Below, one piece after another: positions 22,101-31,162 of a DNA stretch of 64,000 bases. The notes under the pieces were generated by a model, which saw nothing but the letters and a program-made list of their open reading frames with translations, was not told where the DNA came from and did no database searches. A program made the translations under genes and the position numbers. Numbering within the stretch: the first letter of the stretch is position 1; every line of letters starts with the position of its first letter. The DNA comes from Simmondsia chinensis. Its lineage: Eukaryota; Streptophyta; Magnoliopsida; Caryophyllales; Simmondsiaceae. The stretch covers positions 28,415,478-28,479,477 of the forward strand of contig JAGTTD010000015.1 of the NCBI GenBank assembly GCA_018398585.1. The letters run 5' to 3'.

Positions 22101-25100
22101 ACCGATGAGCAGTCCTAATATGCGAAACGAAGAAGAGAATCTTCTTTTTTTGTGGTGATTTTGTATTGCTTTAATATGATGGTTGATGGTTTTGTTCATG
22201 TAGGTGGACGTTGGTGACTTTCTAAGATTCAAATCTTGTGTTCTTCAAACAGAACTCGAAAATCCACAACAACCTCTAATCACTGTCGAAGTTGTGGCTC
22301 ATGTTACGAGGCCCGAGATTAGATCAAGTGAGGTAAGCTCTTAAAGACCGGTTCTCATCAGAATGCTATTTTGTTCTGAGTACATTAAAAGGGCATTATG
22401 TTTGAGAGAAAGAAAAAGAAGGATATAAGGAACATACCCAGTGGCTCAAGGGCTCCCACCTACCCAGGGTCGGGGGGGGGGGGGGGGGGGGGGGGGAATG
22501 TACGCAACCTTCCCCCTTCAGGGTGTTAACCTGAAGAGAGGTTGTTTCCCAGTGGCCCCAGCCTGAGGGCGAGGACTTCCCAGGAGGTCACCCATCCTGG
22601 TACTACTCTCACCCAAGCACGCTTAACTTCGGAATTCTAATGGGATCCGGTGACGGCGTGTTGGTGCCCTCTTTGGTAATATTTACACAAGCGTAATATT
22701 TACTATATACACAAGCGTAATACGTTTTAGAAAAGAGCAGACATGTTTCGCTGCTTGTTCCTTAACACATACTGCTTTTTTGGTATAAATTAAAGATTCT
22801 CTCTCTTTCTTTTTCTCAAATATATAGCTCTTCTTTGTAAGGGTGTTCATTAGCTGTTAACAGTACTGTTTAACTTATCGGTTCAGTAACCTTTTGTAAA
22901 ATTAGTGAAAATTCAATAAGCCCCTCTGGCATGTCGGTGAGCTAAAAAGAAAGTGCTTGCTGGATATAGCATCGTAACGGCAGGAACCATAACCCCCTTT
23001 AAAATCGGTTAACTACTATTTTGATTCGGTTTTTCTGTTTGATTAGTTGGATAACCTTTTGTTAAAAGACTATTAATTGTTACATTAATAACATATAGTG
23101 ATGTAGCACGAAGATAATGTAAAATATGAGATTCGTGAAGATATTCGTTATGCTTACCTTGTGCCGTGTCTTTGCTCTTATGCTCTCATGCTTTCATGCT
23201 TTCACACCTTCACGCTTCTTAGATTGGGGATCCTCGGACATAGCCTCCTTTTAGGGTTGCACCCTGAAGGGTTAAGGCTGTGTACATCCCACCCCCCAGA
23301 CCCTACTTATGCGGGAGCCCTTGAGGCACTGGTTTGTTGTTGTTGTTGCTTAGATTAATATTATTTAGGATAATCTTTTATTTTTGAGGCAATAGGTTTG
23401 TTTGTTGTTGTTATTAGGATAATCTTTTATTTTAGTTAGATTAGGATTATATTTTTAATATTCTGATTATTTTTATGTTCTAGTTAGATTTGGATTAGAC
23501 TTCTTTATCTTTTTAAAATCAGGTTACCTACTTTCTAGAATCCTTATGTACTACATCTTTGAATGAAATTAAATTCATAATTTGAGAGTTAGGGTTAGAA
23601 ATTATTAGGTTTTTTTTTTTTTTTTTTTGGCTCCATCACGTATCAACAACAACATTCCCAGTGCCTCACGGGCTCTTGCAAAAGCAGGGTTTGGGGGGGG
23701 TGGATGTACGCTGTCTTGCCCCTTCCGAGTGGAAGAGAGGCTGTTTCCGAGGACCCCCAACCTGAAGATCTTGCCGTCTTGGAAGCAAGGCATCCATCAT
23801 GTATCATATTGGAAAATATTTTTCTATAAGGAAGATCTTACTTGTTAATAAGTTTCTTTATTGGCCGAGGAGCTCAATTCGGTTAACAATCTACTATAAT
23901 GTCTAATCTATAGAAGAATATTGTTTTGTTTGGTTTAATACGTTTATTAAAGAACCGTAACCACCGGTTTAACCGATTTTTTTACTGGTTTAGTTACTTG
24001 ACCAACAATTATAATTTAGTAACCGAAAGTTTCAGTTCGTAATTTTTGGGTTTTGATTTTTGTGAACACCCCTTGTAAGGAATTTTTGCCTTTTCTACTT
24101 TGATGATATGTTAACATGTTAGTGATTTACGAACCTAGAATGAATTGTCCCAATCGAAACCCAACCTAGCTGAATCAAGGCCCAGAATGATCCAAAACTA
24201 TAGTTCACTCGAATTGTTATGAGATTATATTTTCAACCTTTGATTCCTTTGTTTATCCAAACACCGAAATCTTGATTCTAGTCTAATTCCATTTCCATCA
24301 TAATTGAAATTGGAATTGCGATTCTATAGTCTTATTCCAATTCCAAAGGGAAAACGAAACGAATTTTGGCACATTTTAACTTGTTTGAGATTTATGAACC
24401 CAGAATGAACCGACCTAATTGAAACCGAACCTTGTCGAGCCAAATTCCAAAATGATTCAACCTAATTCACCCAAAACTACAGACGAGTCAAATTATTATA
24501 AGATTACATTTCTAACCTCTGATTCTCTTTTCTATCCAAACAATGGAATCTTATTTCCAGCATAATTCCATTTCCATCAAAACTAAAATTGGAATAGCAA
24601 TTCTGCATCTAATTCCAATTCGAAGGGGAAAACAAACAAATTTTGGCCTTTTTCTGGTTTGGTGACATTCTAACTAGTTTGAGATATACAAAACTAGAAT
24701 AAACCGACCCAATAAAAACTTGGAATGATTCAACCTGATGAGTGACCCAGAACGACTCAAATTGTTATGGGATTAAAGTTCCGGCCTCTGATTCTTTTGT
24801 TCATCCAAGCAATGGGATCCCAGTTCTAGCCTAACTCCAATTCCGTCATAACTGAAATTAGAATTGTAATTTCACACTCCACTTCGAATTCCAACCTCTG
24901 ATGATGCGTTAACTCGTTTGAAATTTCTGTAACAGGTATCGAACACATTCTACTTCACATTCACAGTGTGTCAGGATGCAAAGGCCACGAAGAACGGATT
25001 TACAATTCGAAATGTCGTCCCAGCGACCGAGGAGGAAGCACGTCTCATTTTAGACCGCCGCGATGCCAAGGCCTTAAACTCAATCAAGGGTGAAAATTAA
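13185..25100 (+). CDS. Acyl-CoA thioesterase (double-hotdog, ACOT9-like), 437 aa, five exons
   Basis: The exons are 13185-13559, 18214-18391, 20080-20546, 22204-22332 and 24936-25100. All junctions are GT..AG and the phases join without a break. The protein has two hotdog thioesterase domains. The first spans exons 1-3 (LREQYRDPWNEVRIGKLLED; RPLLLVTASVDRIVLKKP). The second lies in exons 3-5 and contains the conserved QRNIHGRIFGGFLMHRAYEL and EVDHVDFLRP. Between them is a charged linker (KLRKRKREESRR). Such enzymes hydrolyse acyl-CoA to free fatty acid and CoA; the relatives are mitochondrial, but I see no clear transit peptide here. The start at 13185 gives the family length. Introns are 4654, 1688, 1657 and 2603 bp, all with repeats or mobile-element debris. 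Confidence 0.93.
15210..15676. repeat. hAT-like AGCTCGA-rich MITE in intron 1
   Basis: Many repeats of GCTCGA / TTGATAAG type words, ending GACTCGTTTACACCC. The same family has clearer ends at 29399-29854. Boundaries here are approximate. Confidence 0.4.
16249..16365 (-). mobile_element. Short RTE/SINE tail insertion with 14-bp target duplication
   Basis: TCCTTAGGCCTTTA flanks it at 16235-16248 and 16366-16379 (perfect). In sense orientation it begins about 19 nt upstream of GGTTGGGAG, contains AAGGCTGCGTACA, has lost the CCCCAGACCC block, and ends in TTG repeats. It lies in thioesterase intron 1, antisense to the gene. Confidence 0.85.
16870..17609 (+). mobile_element. 5'-truncated RTE-type LINE with intact 3' end and 14-bp target duplication
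   Basis: AGTTACTCGACAAT is duplicated exactly at 16856-16869 and 17610-17623. The insert begins inside the RT C-terminal region (MRPAMSYSAECWPVKRHHTR; WMCGYTRKDKIRNDV). One stop follows LRE near 17056, and RRRGRGKPKKTW-like sequence continues to a stop near 17281. The 3' UTR (CATGCTTTATGCTT-type repeats) leads directly into GTTTGGGAG, AAGGCTGCGTACATCC, CCCTGACCCTGCATACG and (TTG)n. This is the reference copy showing that the widespread tail is the LINE 3' end. It lies in intron 1, sense to the gene. Confidence 0.9.
18000..18213 (+). other. 3' end of thioesterase intron 1
   Basis: T-rich sequence ending TGTGGTACAG before exon 2 (CATTGTTCTGATGATG). No mobile-element boundary seen. Confidence 0.5.
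19575..19708 (+). mobile_element. RTE/SINE tail copy in intron 2
   Basis: GGTTGGGGGTCC, AAGGTTGCGTACATCC, CCCCAGACTCTGC and a (TTG)n end (GTTGTTGCTGTTGTTGT). Sense to the host gene. Confidence 0.75.
19728..19796 (+). mobile_element. Partial second tail copy in intron 2
   Basis: Only the last half is present: CACCTCCCCATACCCTAC, GCGGGAGC, CATTGG, then a long T-run and GGTTGTTGT. It follows the previous copy by about 20 bp. Confidence 0.55.
20546..20880 (+). repeat. Tandem copies of the exon 3 splice-donor region
   Basis: The real donor is GTGAGCG at 20547. Near copies GTGAGGG (20678) and GTGTGGG (20830) each precede GGCTTSATTTC-type sequence and TTGGATTAG, and the intervening GATGTTGTATTTATAGG also repeats. 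Spacings are 131 and 152 bp. The second copy is a good donor by sequence and could be used alternatively; the frame after exon 3 soon meets a stop (TGA at 20571-20573). Confidence 0.7.
21430..21600 (+). repeat. tRNA-like promoter remnant in intron 3
   Basis: GGGAGTTCGAGTCCCGA at about 21476-21492 is a good Pol III B-box. An A-box-like stretch lies about 45 bp upstream. No cloverleaf is intact. Probably a decayed tRNA-derived SINE. Confidence 0.35.
22429..22671 (-). mobile_element. 5S-headed retroposon (5S rRNA head plus RTE tail), intron 4
   Basis: In sense orientation (22671 down) a 5S-derived head covers about 100 nt (GGATCCCATTAGAA, AAGTTAAGCGTGCTTGGG, GGATGGGTGACCTCCTGGG). It joins the tail at CCTCGCCCTCAGGCTGGGG and ends CACTGGGTATGTTCC. 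The CCCCC of the tail is expanded to a 25-base C-run (plus-strand G 22472-22496). It is nearly identical in architecture to 52613-52901, but no target duplication was found here. Confidence 0.85.
23222..23349 (+). mobile_element. RTE tail copy with upstream LINE-like 3' UTR, intron 4
   Basis: GATTGGGGATCC, AAGGCTGTGTACATCC, CCCCCCAGACCCTAC and (TTG)n. Upstream (about 23165-23221) the CTCATGCTTTCATGCTTTC pattern resembles the 3' UTR of the LINE at 16870, so this is probably a slightly longer 5'-truncated LINE. Confidence 0.75.
23646..23792 (-). mobile_element. RTE/SINE tail copy (147 bp) with near-perfect target duplication
   Basis: TCCATCACGTATCA (23632-23645) and TCCATCATGTATCA (23793-23806) flank it, one mismatch in 14. 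In sense it starts 29 nt upstream of GGTTGGGGGTCC and ends (TTG)n. It lies in intron 4, antisense to the gene. Confidence 0.8.
24085..24935 (+). repeat. Tandem repeats ending at the intron 4 splice acceptor
   Basis: Three imperfect units of 240-295 bp plus the final partial unit. Each carries a TTAACTYGTTTGA-type word followed by a stretch ending in AG (24137-24138, 24402-24403, 24696-24697, and the real acceptor 24934-24935). The rest of each unit (CAATCGAAACC, AATTCCATTTCC, GGGAAAAC) is also shared. The acceptor region itself has been duplicated upstream. Confidence 0.7.
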
Positions 25101-25790
25101 TGATAGATGATTCTATTCTAACATGAACTGATAATGTACTGTTATCATGGCAAAATTGCTATTGGCAAAGCAAAATTGTTATTTATAAGGCAATTTTGTC
25201 GTTCTTATTTTTTGTAAGTCATATCATTGCTCTAGCAATAACAAATTTTGCTCTGTCAGTAACAACTTCAAAAAATATGCATGTGTTTTGCAACTTCAAT
25301 ACAACCAGTTTGGTATTTTATGTCACTTTGTTTTGTCTAATTTCACAATGTGCTATCTTTAAAATATGTGTGTATTTGCAGATCTGATACAATACAACTA
25401 GTTTGGTATCCTAAGGGCCTGCTTGGTACTTATTTTTGCAGTGCTCAGTTGATAATTTAGGTATAAATAAATAGGTTTAGTACTTAATTACAATTATACC
25501 CCTCCCCCGAGGGACTTGAATATAGAGGAGAGGCATGGATGATAATTTGTGACGAGTCTCTCTCTCCCCCTTTCTATCTCGTTATCTCTCCCTCCCTTTC
25601 CCTATTACACAAATATAATCCTATACTTGTGTATTTATGTACTTTGTACGGATTTATACAAGTTATATACTAAATATTAGTATCTTTGAGTATGCTTGTT
25701 TGGTTGATTGTGCCTTGGATCGATATGAATTGTAACATCGGTTTTATAGCTTGAAAATGATCTTTTTCTTGTATTTCTATCTCTTCCTCC
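25101..25790. other. Downstream of the thioesterase gene: 3' UTR and MITE edge
   Basis: T-rich sequence suits a 3' UTR to about 25400; no single polyadenylation signal is convincing. From about 25410 GGGCCTGCTTGGTACT starts a foldback-type MITE whose other end, ACCAAATAAGGGCTT, is near 26020-26035. Confidence 0.4.
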
Positions 25791-25882
25791 AGGGTAGCAC
25801 CCTATAGGAATAAGGTTGCGTATTTCTTACCTCCCCAATAGTAGGAGCCTCTATAAGTCACTGGGTTGGTAGTGGTGGTGTT
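25791..25882 (+). mobile_element. Truncated RTE tail copy
   Basis: CAGGGTAGCACCCTATAGG, AAGGTTGCGTA, CCCCAATAG, CACTGGGTTGGTAGTGG. Degraded; inserted within a larger MITE (about 25410-26035). Confidence 0.6.
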
Positions 25883-26209
25883 ATCTTTTTCTTGTTTTGG
25901 CTTTTGTTTTTAAGGTTTTTTTAGTTTCAGTGAAATAGAAAACTAGAAAAAAAAAAGAAAATGATGATAAAATCTGATTTTTTATTTCTTAAAAATCAAA
26001 AACTACAAATTAAAAACTATACCAAATAAGGGCTTATGGTCAAAATAGGGTGAAAATAAATGATGGATAATTCTAATGTGAACTGGCAACGTGCTGTCTT
26101 TGAAAAAATATAACTAGTTTGGCATATCTTAAGCATCCATATATATATATATATATATATATATTTTTGGACAAACTATATATATATATATATATGGTAA
26201 ATTATATAA

Positions 26210-27020
26210 AATTTCTTGTCTTTTGCTTTTAAAAACAGAAAATCTATATATATATATATATGGGTAAATTATATAACATTCCTTGTCTTTTGCTTTAAAA
26301 ATAGAAAACTCTCTCACAAATAAAAACGCTCAAAAAATTTTCTTTTAAAAATTTATTACTTAACCCTCATGAAACTTTTTCTTGACTATTTTACCCCTCA
26401 AAAGTGAGAGGGTTACATGTTTAATTATATTTTTAGAAGGGGGTTTTATATTATTAGGCAAAAATTAGAAAATTTTTTAATTTTTCACAATAGAATTAAG
26501 GTAATTTTATATATTTATAAAAAAAATATAATTAGTTTAATTAATTATAGTAATGATATTATAAGTTTTAAAAAAAAAGGAACATACTCAGTGCCTCAAG
26601 GGTTCCCGCCTACGCAAGGTCTGGGGGGGTGGATGTACACAGCCTTCCCCCTTCAGGGTGTTAACCCGAGGAGAGGCTGTTTTCCAGGTTATAAAATATA
26701 ATATTTTTTTTTAATATTATAATGTCACTACTATATAATTAATTAAAATAATAATTTTTATAAATATAGAAAATTCCTTTTTTATATAAATATTAAAAAA
26801 ATTAATTTTTCTTAAAACATAAAATTCTACATAAAAATAAAATTAAATACTTAATTATTTTATTTTGAGGGGCAAAATGGTCAAAAAAAGTTGTTTGGGG
26901 GCAAAGTGATACTTTTTTAAAAGTGAGAGGGTTTAATGAGTGGTTTTATTTGTAACGAGGGTTTTCTATTTTTGAAGCAAAAGTTAGGGGATTTTCTATA
27001 ATTTACCTTATATATATATA
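26210..27020. mobile_element. Foldback MITE in a (TA)n tract, with a nested tail copy
   Basis: Left arm GGTAAATTATATAACATTCC, GTCTTTTGCTTT, AATAGAAAAC. The right arm near 26960-27008 is its reverse complement (GTTTTCTATTTTTGAAGCAAAAG, TATAATTTACC). (TA)n flanks both sides, consistent with insertion at TA. The left arm is present twice (about 26200 and 26265), separated by (TA)n. Confidence 0.55.
26579..26690 (-). mobile_element. Headless copy of the TATGTTCC-tail subfamily
   Basis: In sense: CCTGGAAAACAGCCTC, GGTTAACACCCTGAAGGGG, CCCCCCCAGACC, CACTGAGTATGTTCC then T-run. It shares the GTTAACACC diagnostic and the TATGTTCC end with the 5S-headed copies at 22429 and 52613 but lacks the 5S part, so it is probably 5' truncated. 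Inserted in the foldback MITE. Confidence 0.75.
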
Positions 27021-27099
27021 TATTTGCATTATTTCACAATTGGATATCTTTAAAATCTGTGTATATGTAGATCTAATACAACACACAACTAGTTTCGTT

Positions 27100-27520
27100 T
27101 ACTAAGAACTTGTTTGGTATCGTTTTTTATTGTAGTTTTTAGTATTTGCTAAACCAAAAATCATATTTTGGAAATGATTTTTTTTTCTTGTTTTTGCTTT
27201 TTGTTCTCAGTTATTTCCGAGTTTGAGAGAAAATTGAAAATAAGAAACAAAAAAAGAAAATATTATTTTTAAGAACTCAAAATTGCAAATAAAAAAAAAA
27301 TAATACTGAACAAGTCTAATTTATAATTTTTGATTTTTAAGACACTGAGAGTCACGTTTTGAAAACAATCTTTTATCGTTTTTGTATTTTTTTTTTTTAG
27401 TATTTCCTAGTGTGAATGAAAATCAAAAACAGGACACCAAAAACAAAAAAAAACTACTAAAATCTAGTTTTTAGTTTCTTAAAAACTAAAAAATACCGTC
27501 AGAAAATAACTCTTAAAATT
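27100..27520. repeat. Foldback MITE of the TTGTTTGGTAT family
   Basis: Starts AACTTGTTTGGTATCG and carries complementary runs (TTTCCTAGTGTGAATGAAAA; AAAAACTAAAA). Similar AT-rich foldbacks occur at about 30320-30995, 35756-35955 and 43180-43520. Boundaries are approximate. Confidence 0.35.
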
Positions 27521-27826
27521 TGTATTTTTTGACTTTTTTTTAGAGTATTGTTATTGTTAAAGCTTCTTTTTTTTTTGGTTAATATCAGAGCAATTTTAAC
27601 ACTACAACAAGACCTAAAAAGTCTTTATAATTATCCTACTATTAATAAAAAAATTCTGATAATAATATTAGCCTTTTTTTAAAATTTAATATATACAATA
27701 AAGTTGGTGTTTTTTTGGGTTATTCTATTTGTGGAATAAAGACATGGGTGACAGTTTGATTCACATAATGTTCTTTTAGTTTTATGTTGACAAGTAATGG
27801 TCCCCTTTTTATGTTCAAGTTGTTAC

Positions 27827-28095
27827 GAGTTATTTATATTATTAGTCCTTAATATTTGTAACTTCATTTAAATTAGTTTCTTTTTTTTTTTTCTTAGTGT
27901 AGCAGAGTCTTATATTTTATTTTGTAATAGAACTCGTTTCTCATTTGGTGACTGATACTAGAAAAAAAATTAGAAGATGTGGAACTAATTTTATTTCAGT
28001 GTAAAACATGAAATGGTATTCTAGAAAAGAAATGAGTGAGTGATTAATATGAATAAAGTTACAAATATTAGGAACTAGCAGAGTAAATAACTCCA
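27827..28095. mobile_element. Foldback MITE (family B)
   Basis: ACGAGTTATTTATATTATTAG and TATTTGTAACTT at the left are mirrored by AAGTTACAAATATTAGGAAC and GAGTAAATAACTC at the right. Confidence 0.55.
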
Positions 28096-28177
28096 ATTGT
28101 TGACTATCTTGTTTGGATGTTGTGAGAACCAGTGAGTCTGTATATAATTTGTAGCGTCACTCTATTGTGACCTTGAT

Positions 28178-28280
28178 CAACAACAACAACAACAACAACA
28201 AACCTAGTGTCTCAAGGACTCCCGTTAATGCAGGGTCGTGCTACCCTAATAAGAGGTTGTGTTCAAGGACCCCCAACCTA
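28178..28280 (-). mobile_element. RTE tail copy with internal deletion
   Basis: (CAA)n on the plus strand, then CCTAGTGTCTCAAGGACTCC, CAGGGTCG, then directly GCTACCCTAATAAGAGG and CCCCCAACC. The TGTACGCAGCC core is missing. Confidence 0.65.
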
Positions 28281-28284
28281 AAAA

Positions 28285-29398
28285 GCATAACAACAACACA
28301 GAGAGAGCAATAAAATAAGATTGCATATGTTTGATCCTTTTACAGTCAACTTTAGTCATAATCGGGTGTGTTACATTCCCGTTTTCATATACACTAATTT
28401 TAGGGTTTGGAAAGGGTTGCCCCTTTGTGCAACCGACGTGCACTTCTTACCATATGTTAAAAAGAATACACTAATACCTAAACGGAAACGTTGAGGTGGA
28501 GGTGGAGTAACTGGTGCGTAAAAGGCGTAAATGGGTCAAGTTGAGCTCAAGCTTGTGATGCTTGAGGCTCGGTTTGCTTATGTTTAGCTCAACTCTGACT
28601 CACTCGTTAGAGCTCAAACCTAGTTTTGTGAGCTTTGAGCTGAGCTCATATTTTTTAGGAATATTTAGGCTCAAAAGGAATGTATCATCGAACTCAAATG
28701 ATTAAGTCTCTAAGAGGTGTGTCCGAGACCTGAAATCGGATCCCATCATTATCATTGGAGAATGGTTAAGGGGGTATGGGGAAGGCTACACTATTGTGCA
28801 ACTCATATAACTTCCTTATCGTATTAAAAAAAAAAAAAAAATAAAATTCCTTAGATAGGCTCACTTAGACTTATGCTCGACTATTTTAAGCTCTATCGAG
28901 GTTGACTTATTTAAATGCATATAGACTCACGAGCCTTCGAACTTCTCCAGGCTACGACTAAAACGCAACATGAAACTTGTTACGTAAATATCAATTACCA
29001 TTCCTGGAACACAGGGTCGGATATAACCCTAAGTAGGCCAAGCAATCGCTTGGGAACCCCGAATTTTAGGGGCCTCTAAATTTTTTGGGTTTATGATTTT
29101 TAAAGTATCAAATATTAATATTAATAAATTTTATGATCAAGTTTTTATAATTTATTGTATACGAAGGGTCCCATTTAAAATTTTTGATTGAGACTCCGAA
29201 AATGGTAGGACCGGCCGTGCTTAAACAACAAATCAACATATTTGTTGTAATGTACCGATTATACATCATACGTGATCAAATATTAATGAGATACAATACA
29301 AATTGAAATCAACTTTCATTTTTCTTTCTCTACTCTAGATAGAAATTTGAGCAGTTAGAGTTAGTTTAGCGATTAAGTTATCTACCCTTAAAATTTAA
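28285..29398. other. Intergenic DNA with decayed repeats
   Basis: GAGCTCAAGC / GCTCAAC words at 28540-28960 resemble the AGCTCGA-rich MITE family. No gene or RNA gene seen. Confidence 0.35.
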
Positions 29399-29854
29399 GG
29401 ATGTAAACGAACCGAACATTCGATGAATTATTCGTGTTCAAAATCAATTAGAGCTCGTTCATATTTATTATGAGGACTCGATAGTTTATCAAGCTAAGTT
29501 CGAGCTGGCTTGATAAGCTTAATGAACCGAGTTCGAACAGGGATTACTCAATTCCCTAACGTTTGCAAACAGTTTGATAAGAGCTCGTTAAGGGGATCGA
29601 TATTGGTTTGAAAGTGGTTCAATAGTAACTTGAAAAGCTCAGTTCAGTAGCAAGCTCGACTTGATAGTATGCTCGGCTCGATAGGGCTTGATAATGAGCT
29701 TGACTTGGCTCAATAAGCCTAACGAGTTCAGCTTAGTCGAGTATTGAATACACTAAAATCTTATCGAACCGAGCCTGAATAAGGGTTGGAAAAGCTCAAT
29801 AAGAGCTCGACTCAAACTTGATCTGTGCTTGGTCAGCTCGGCTCGTTTATACCC
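29399..29854. mobile_element. AGCTCGA-rich MITE with terminal inverted repeats
   Basis: Left end GGATGTAAACGAACCGAAC; right end GCTCGGCTCGTTTATACCC is its near reverse complement. The interior is dense in GAGCTCG and TTGATAAGCT words. Relatives at 15210-15676 and 50968-51345. Confidence 0.6.
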
Positions 29855-30319
29855 TTATCTTAAATAAGAGATCTTAGTAATAAAGTTCATTTCTCTTTTA
29901 TCCTCAGCAAATGTCAGTACTCCTTTTTCTAAAAAAAAGTTATATCCTTCTTATCGATGTAAAAGAGTCAGATAAATTGTAGATCTGACTCGAGCTTCGT
30001 CTGGCTAGCGAGTGATTGGATGATTTATTCAATTATATATTGCAAAATCAGTCTCCAATTTCCTAGTTTGTCAACTTGTGTAGAATCAAACATTTCATTG
30101 AATTTATAAATCTGACAACACTGCCTACAATTATTGACCCATACCCTTAAAAAATAAAATAAAATTAAAAAAAAAAAATCATATTTTTTATTTTTTATTT
30201 GTAAATGAGATCTGGGCAATTTTCTCAATAATTCAAATATATATTTTTTTTGGCCATCCTCAATAATTCAATTAAGAGAGCCTTGTTCCTACTTTCCAAG
30301 GAAAAGAGAATCTTTTTCT

Positions 30320-30995
30320 CCTTAAAAACGAGTCTGTTTGATATCAATTTTTGTAATTGAGATTTAGAGATGGTTATCGTGTGGTATCATTTTCTACGTT
30401 TGAAAAATAATATTTTTTTGGTGTTATTTTTAACAACTGAGCTTTAAAACTGATTTTCTTATTTTTAGTTTTTAATTTTTATTCAAACTAATAAAATAGT
30501 AAAAGAAAAAATTAAAATCAATATCAATTTATTCAATTTGTTGATTACCTATATTTTTGGTATGATTTTAAAAAATACTTAAATTTTTTAATTTTTTAAA
30601 AGAACCACCTAAATTTTATAAATTTTTTTAATATCACACCTTAATATAAACACCGTTAACATTAGTTAGTTTTATTAACGTGGCATTTAAAAAATATTTT
30701 TTAAATATAAATTTAACTTTTTTTAAAAATAAATTTATAAAATATTTTTAACTATTTTAAAATTATTTTATACTTAAATTGAAAATTTTAAAATCATTTT
30801 CTCTATTTTCTTCATAATTCACGTCAGCAAAAACTAACGATGTTAACGTCAGGGTATGACATTAAAATTTTTTATAAAGTTTACATAATTTTTTAAAAAA
30901 TTAGAAAATTCAAGTGATTTTTCTAAAGCTTACCTAAAATTTAAGTAATTTTCAGTAAAAAAAATCCAAAATAAAAACAATACCAAACAAGCCCT
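30320..30995. repeat. AT-rich foldback sequence
   Basis: GTCTGTTTGATATCAATTTTTG at the left and ATACCAAACAAGCCC at the right are inverted. A second inner inverted pair (CACCGTTAACATTAGTTAG versus CTAACGATGTTAACGTC) lies at 30645-30860. No coding sequence. Confidence 0.4.
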
Positions 30996-31136
30996 ATTAA
31001 CAAGATTATATTTTTCCTCCCTAAGCCAAAAGTTTTTCCCAAAATCTTTTAATACGCACATATATTAATTACAAAATACAAAAATTACCACATAAACCCC
31101 AAAAAAAAGGCCCTTCAAAGCTGTTTCTTTTTACAA

Positions 31137-31160
31137 TGCTATCTATCTATCTATCTATAT
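31137..31160. repeat. (TATC)n microsatellite just past the formin stop
   Basis: ATCTATCTATCTATCTATAT immediately downstream of the formin stop codon (31165-31163 on the minus strand), so it lies in the 3' UTR. Confidence 0.85.
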
Positions 31161-31162
31161 CA

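Noticed and set aside
26140..26265. (TA)n tracts as origins or regulatory elements
   Set aside because: Simple microsatellites next to a MITE, with no further signal.
26417..26701. 94-codon plus-strand ORF
   Set aside because: It crosses from MITE sequence into an antisense retroposon tail. Chance frame.
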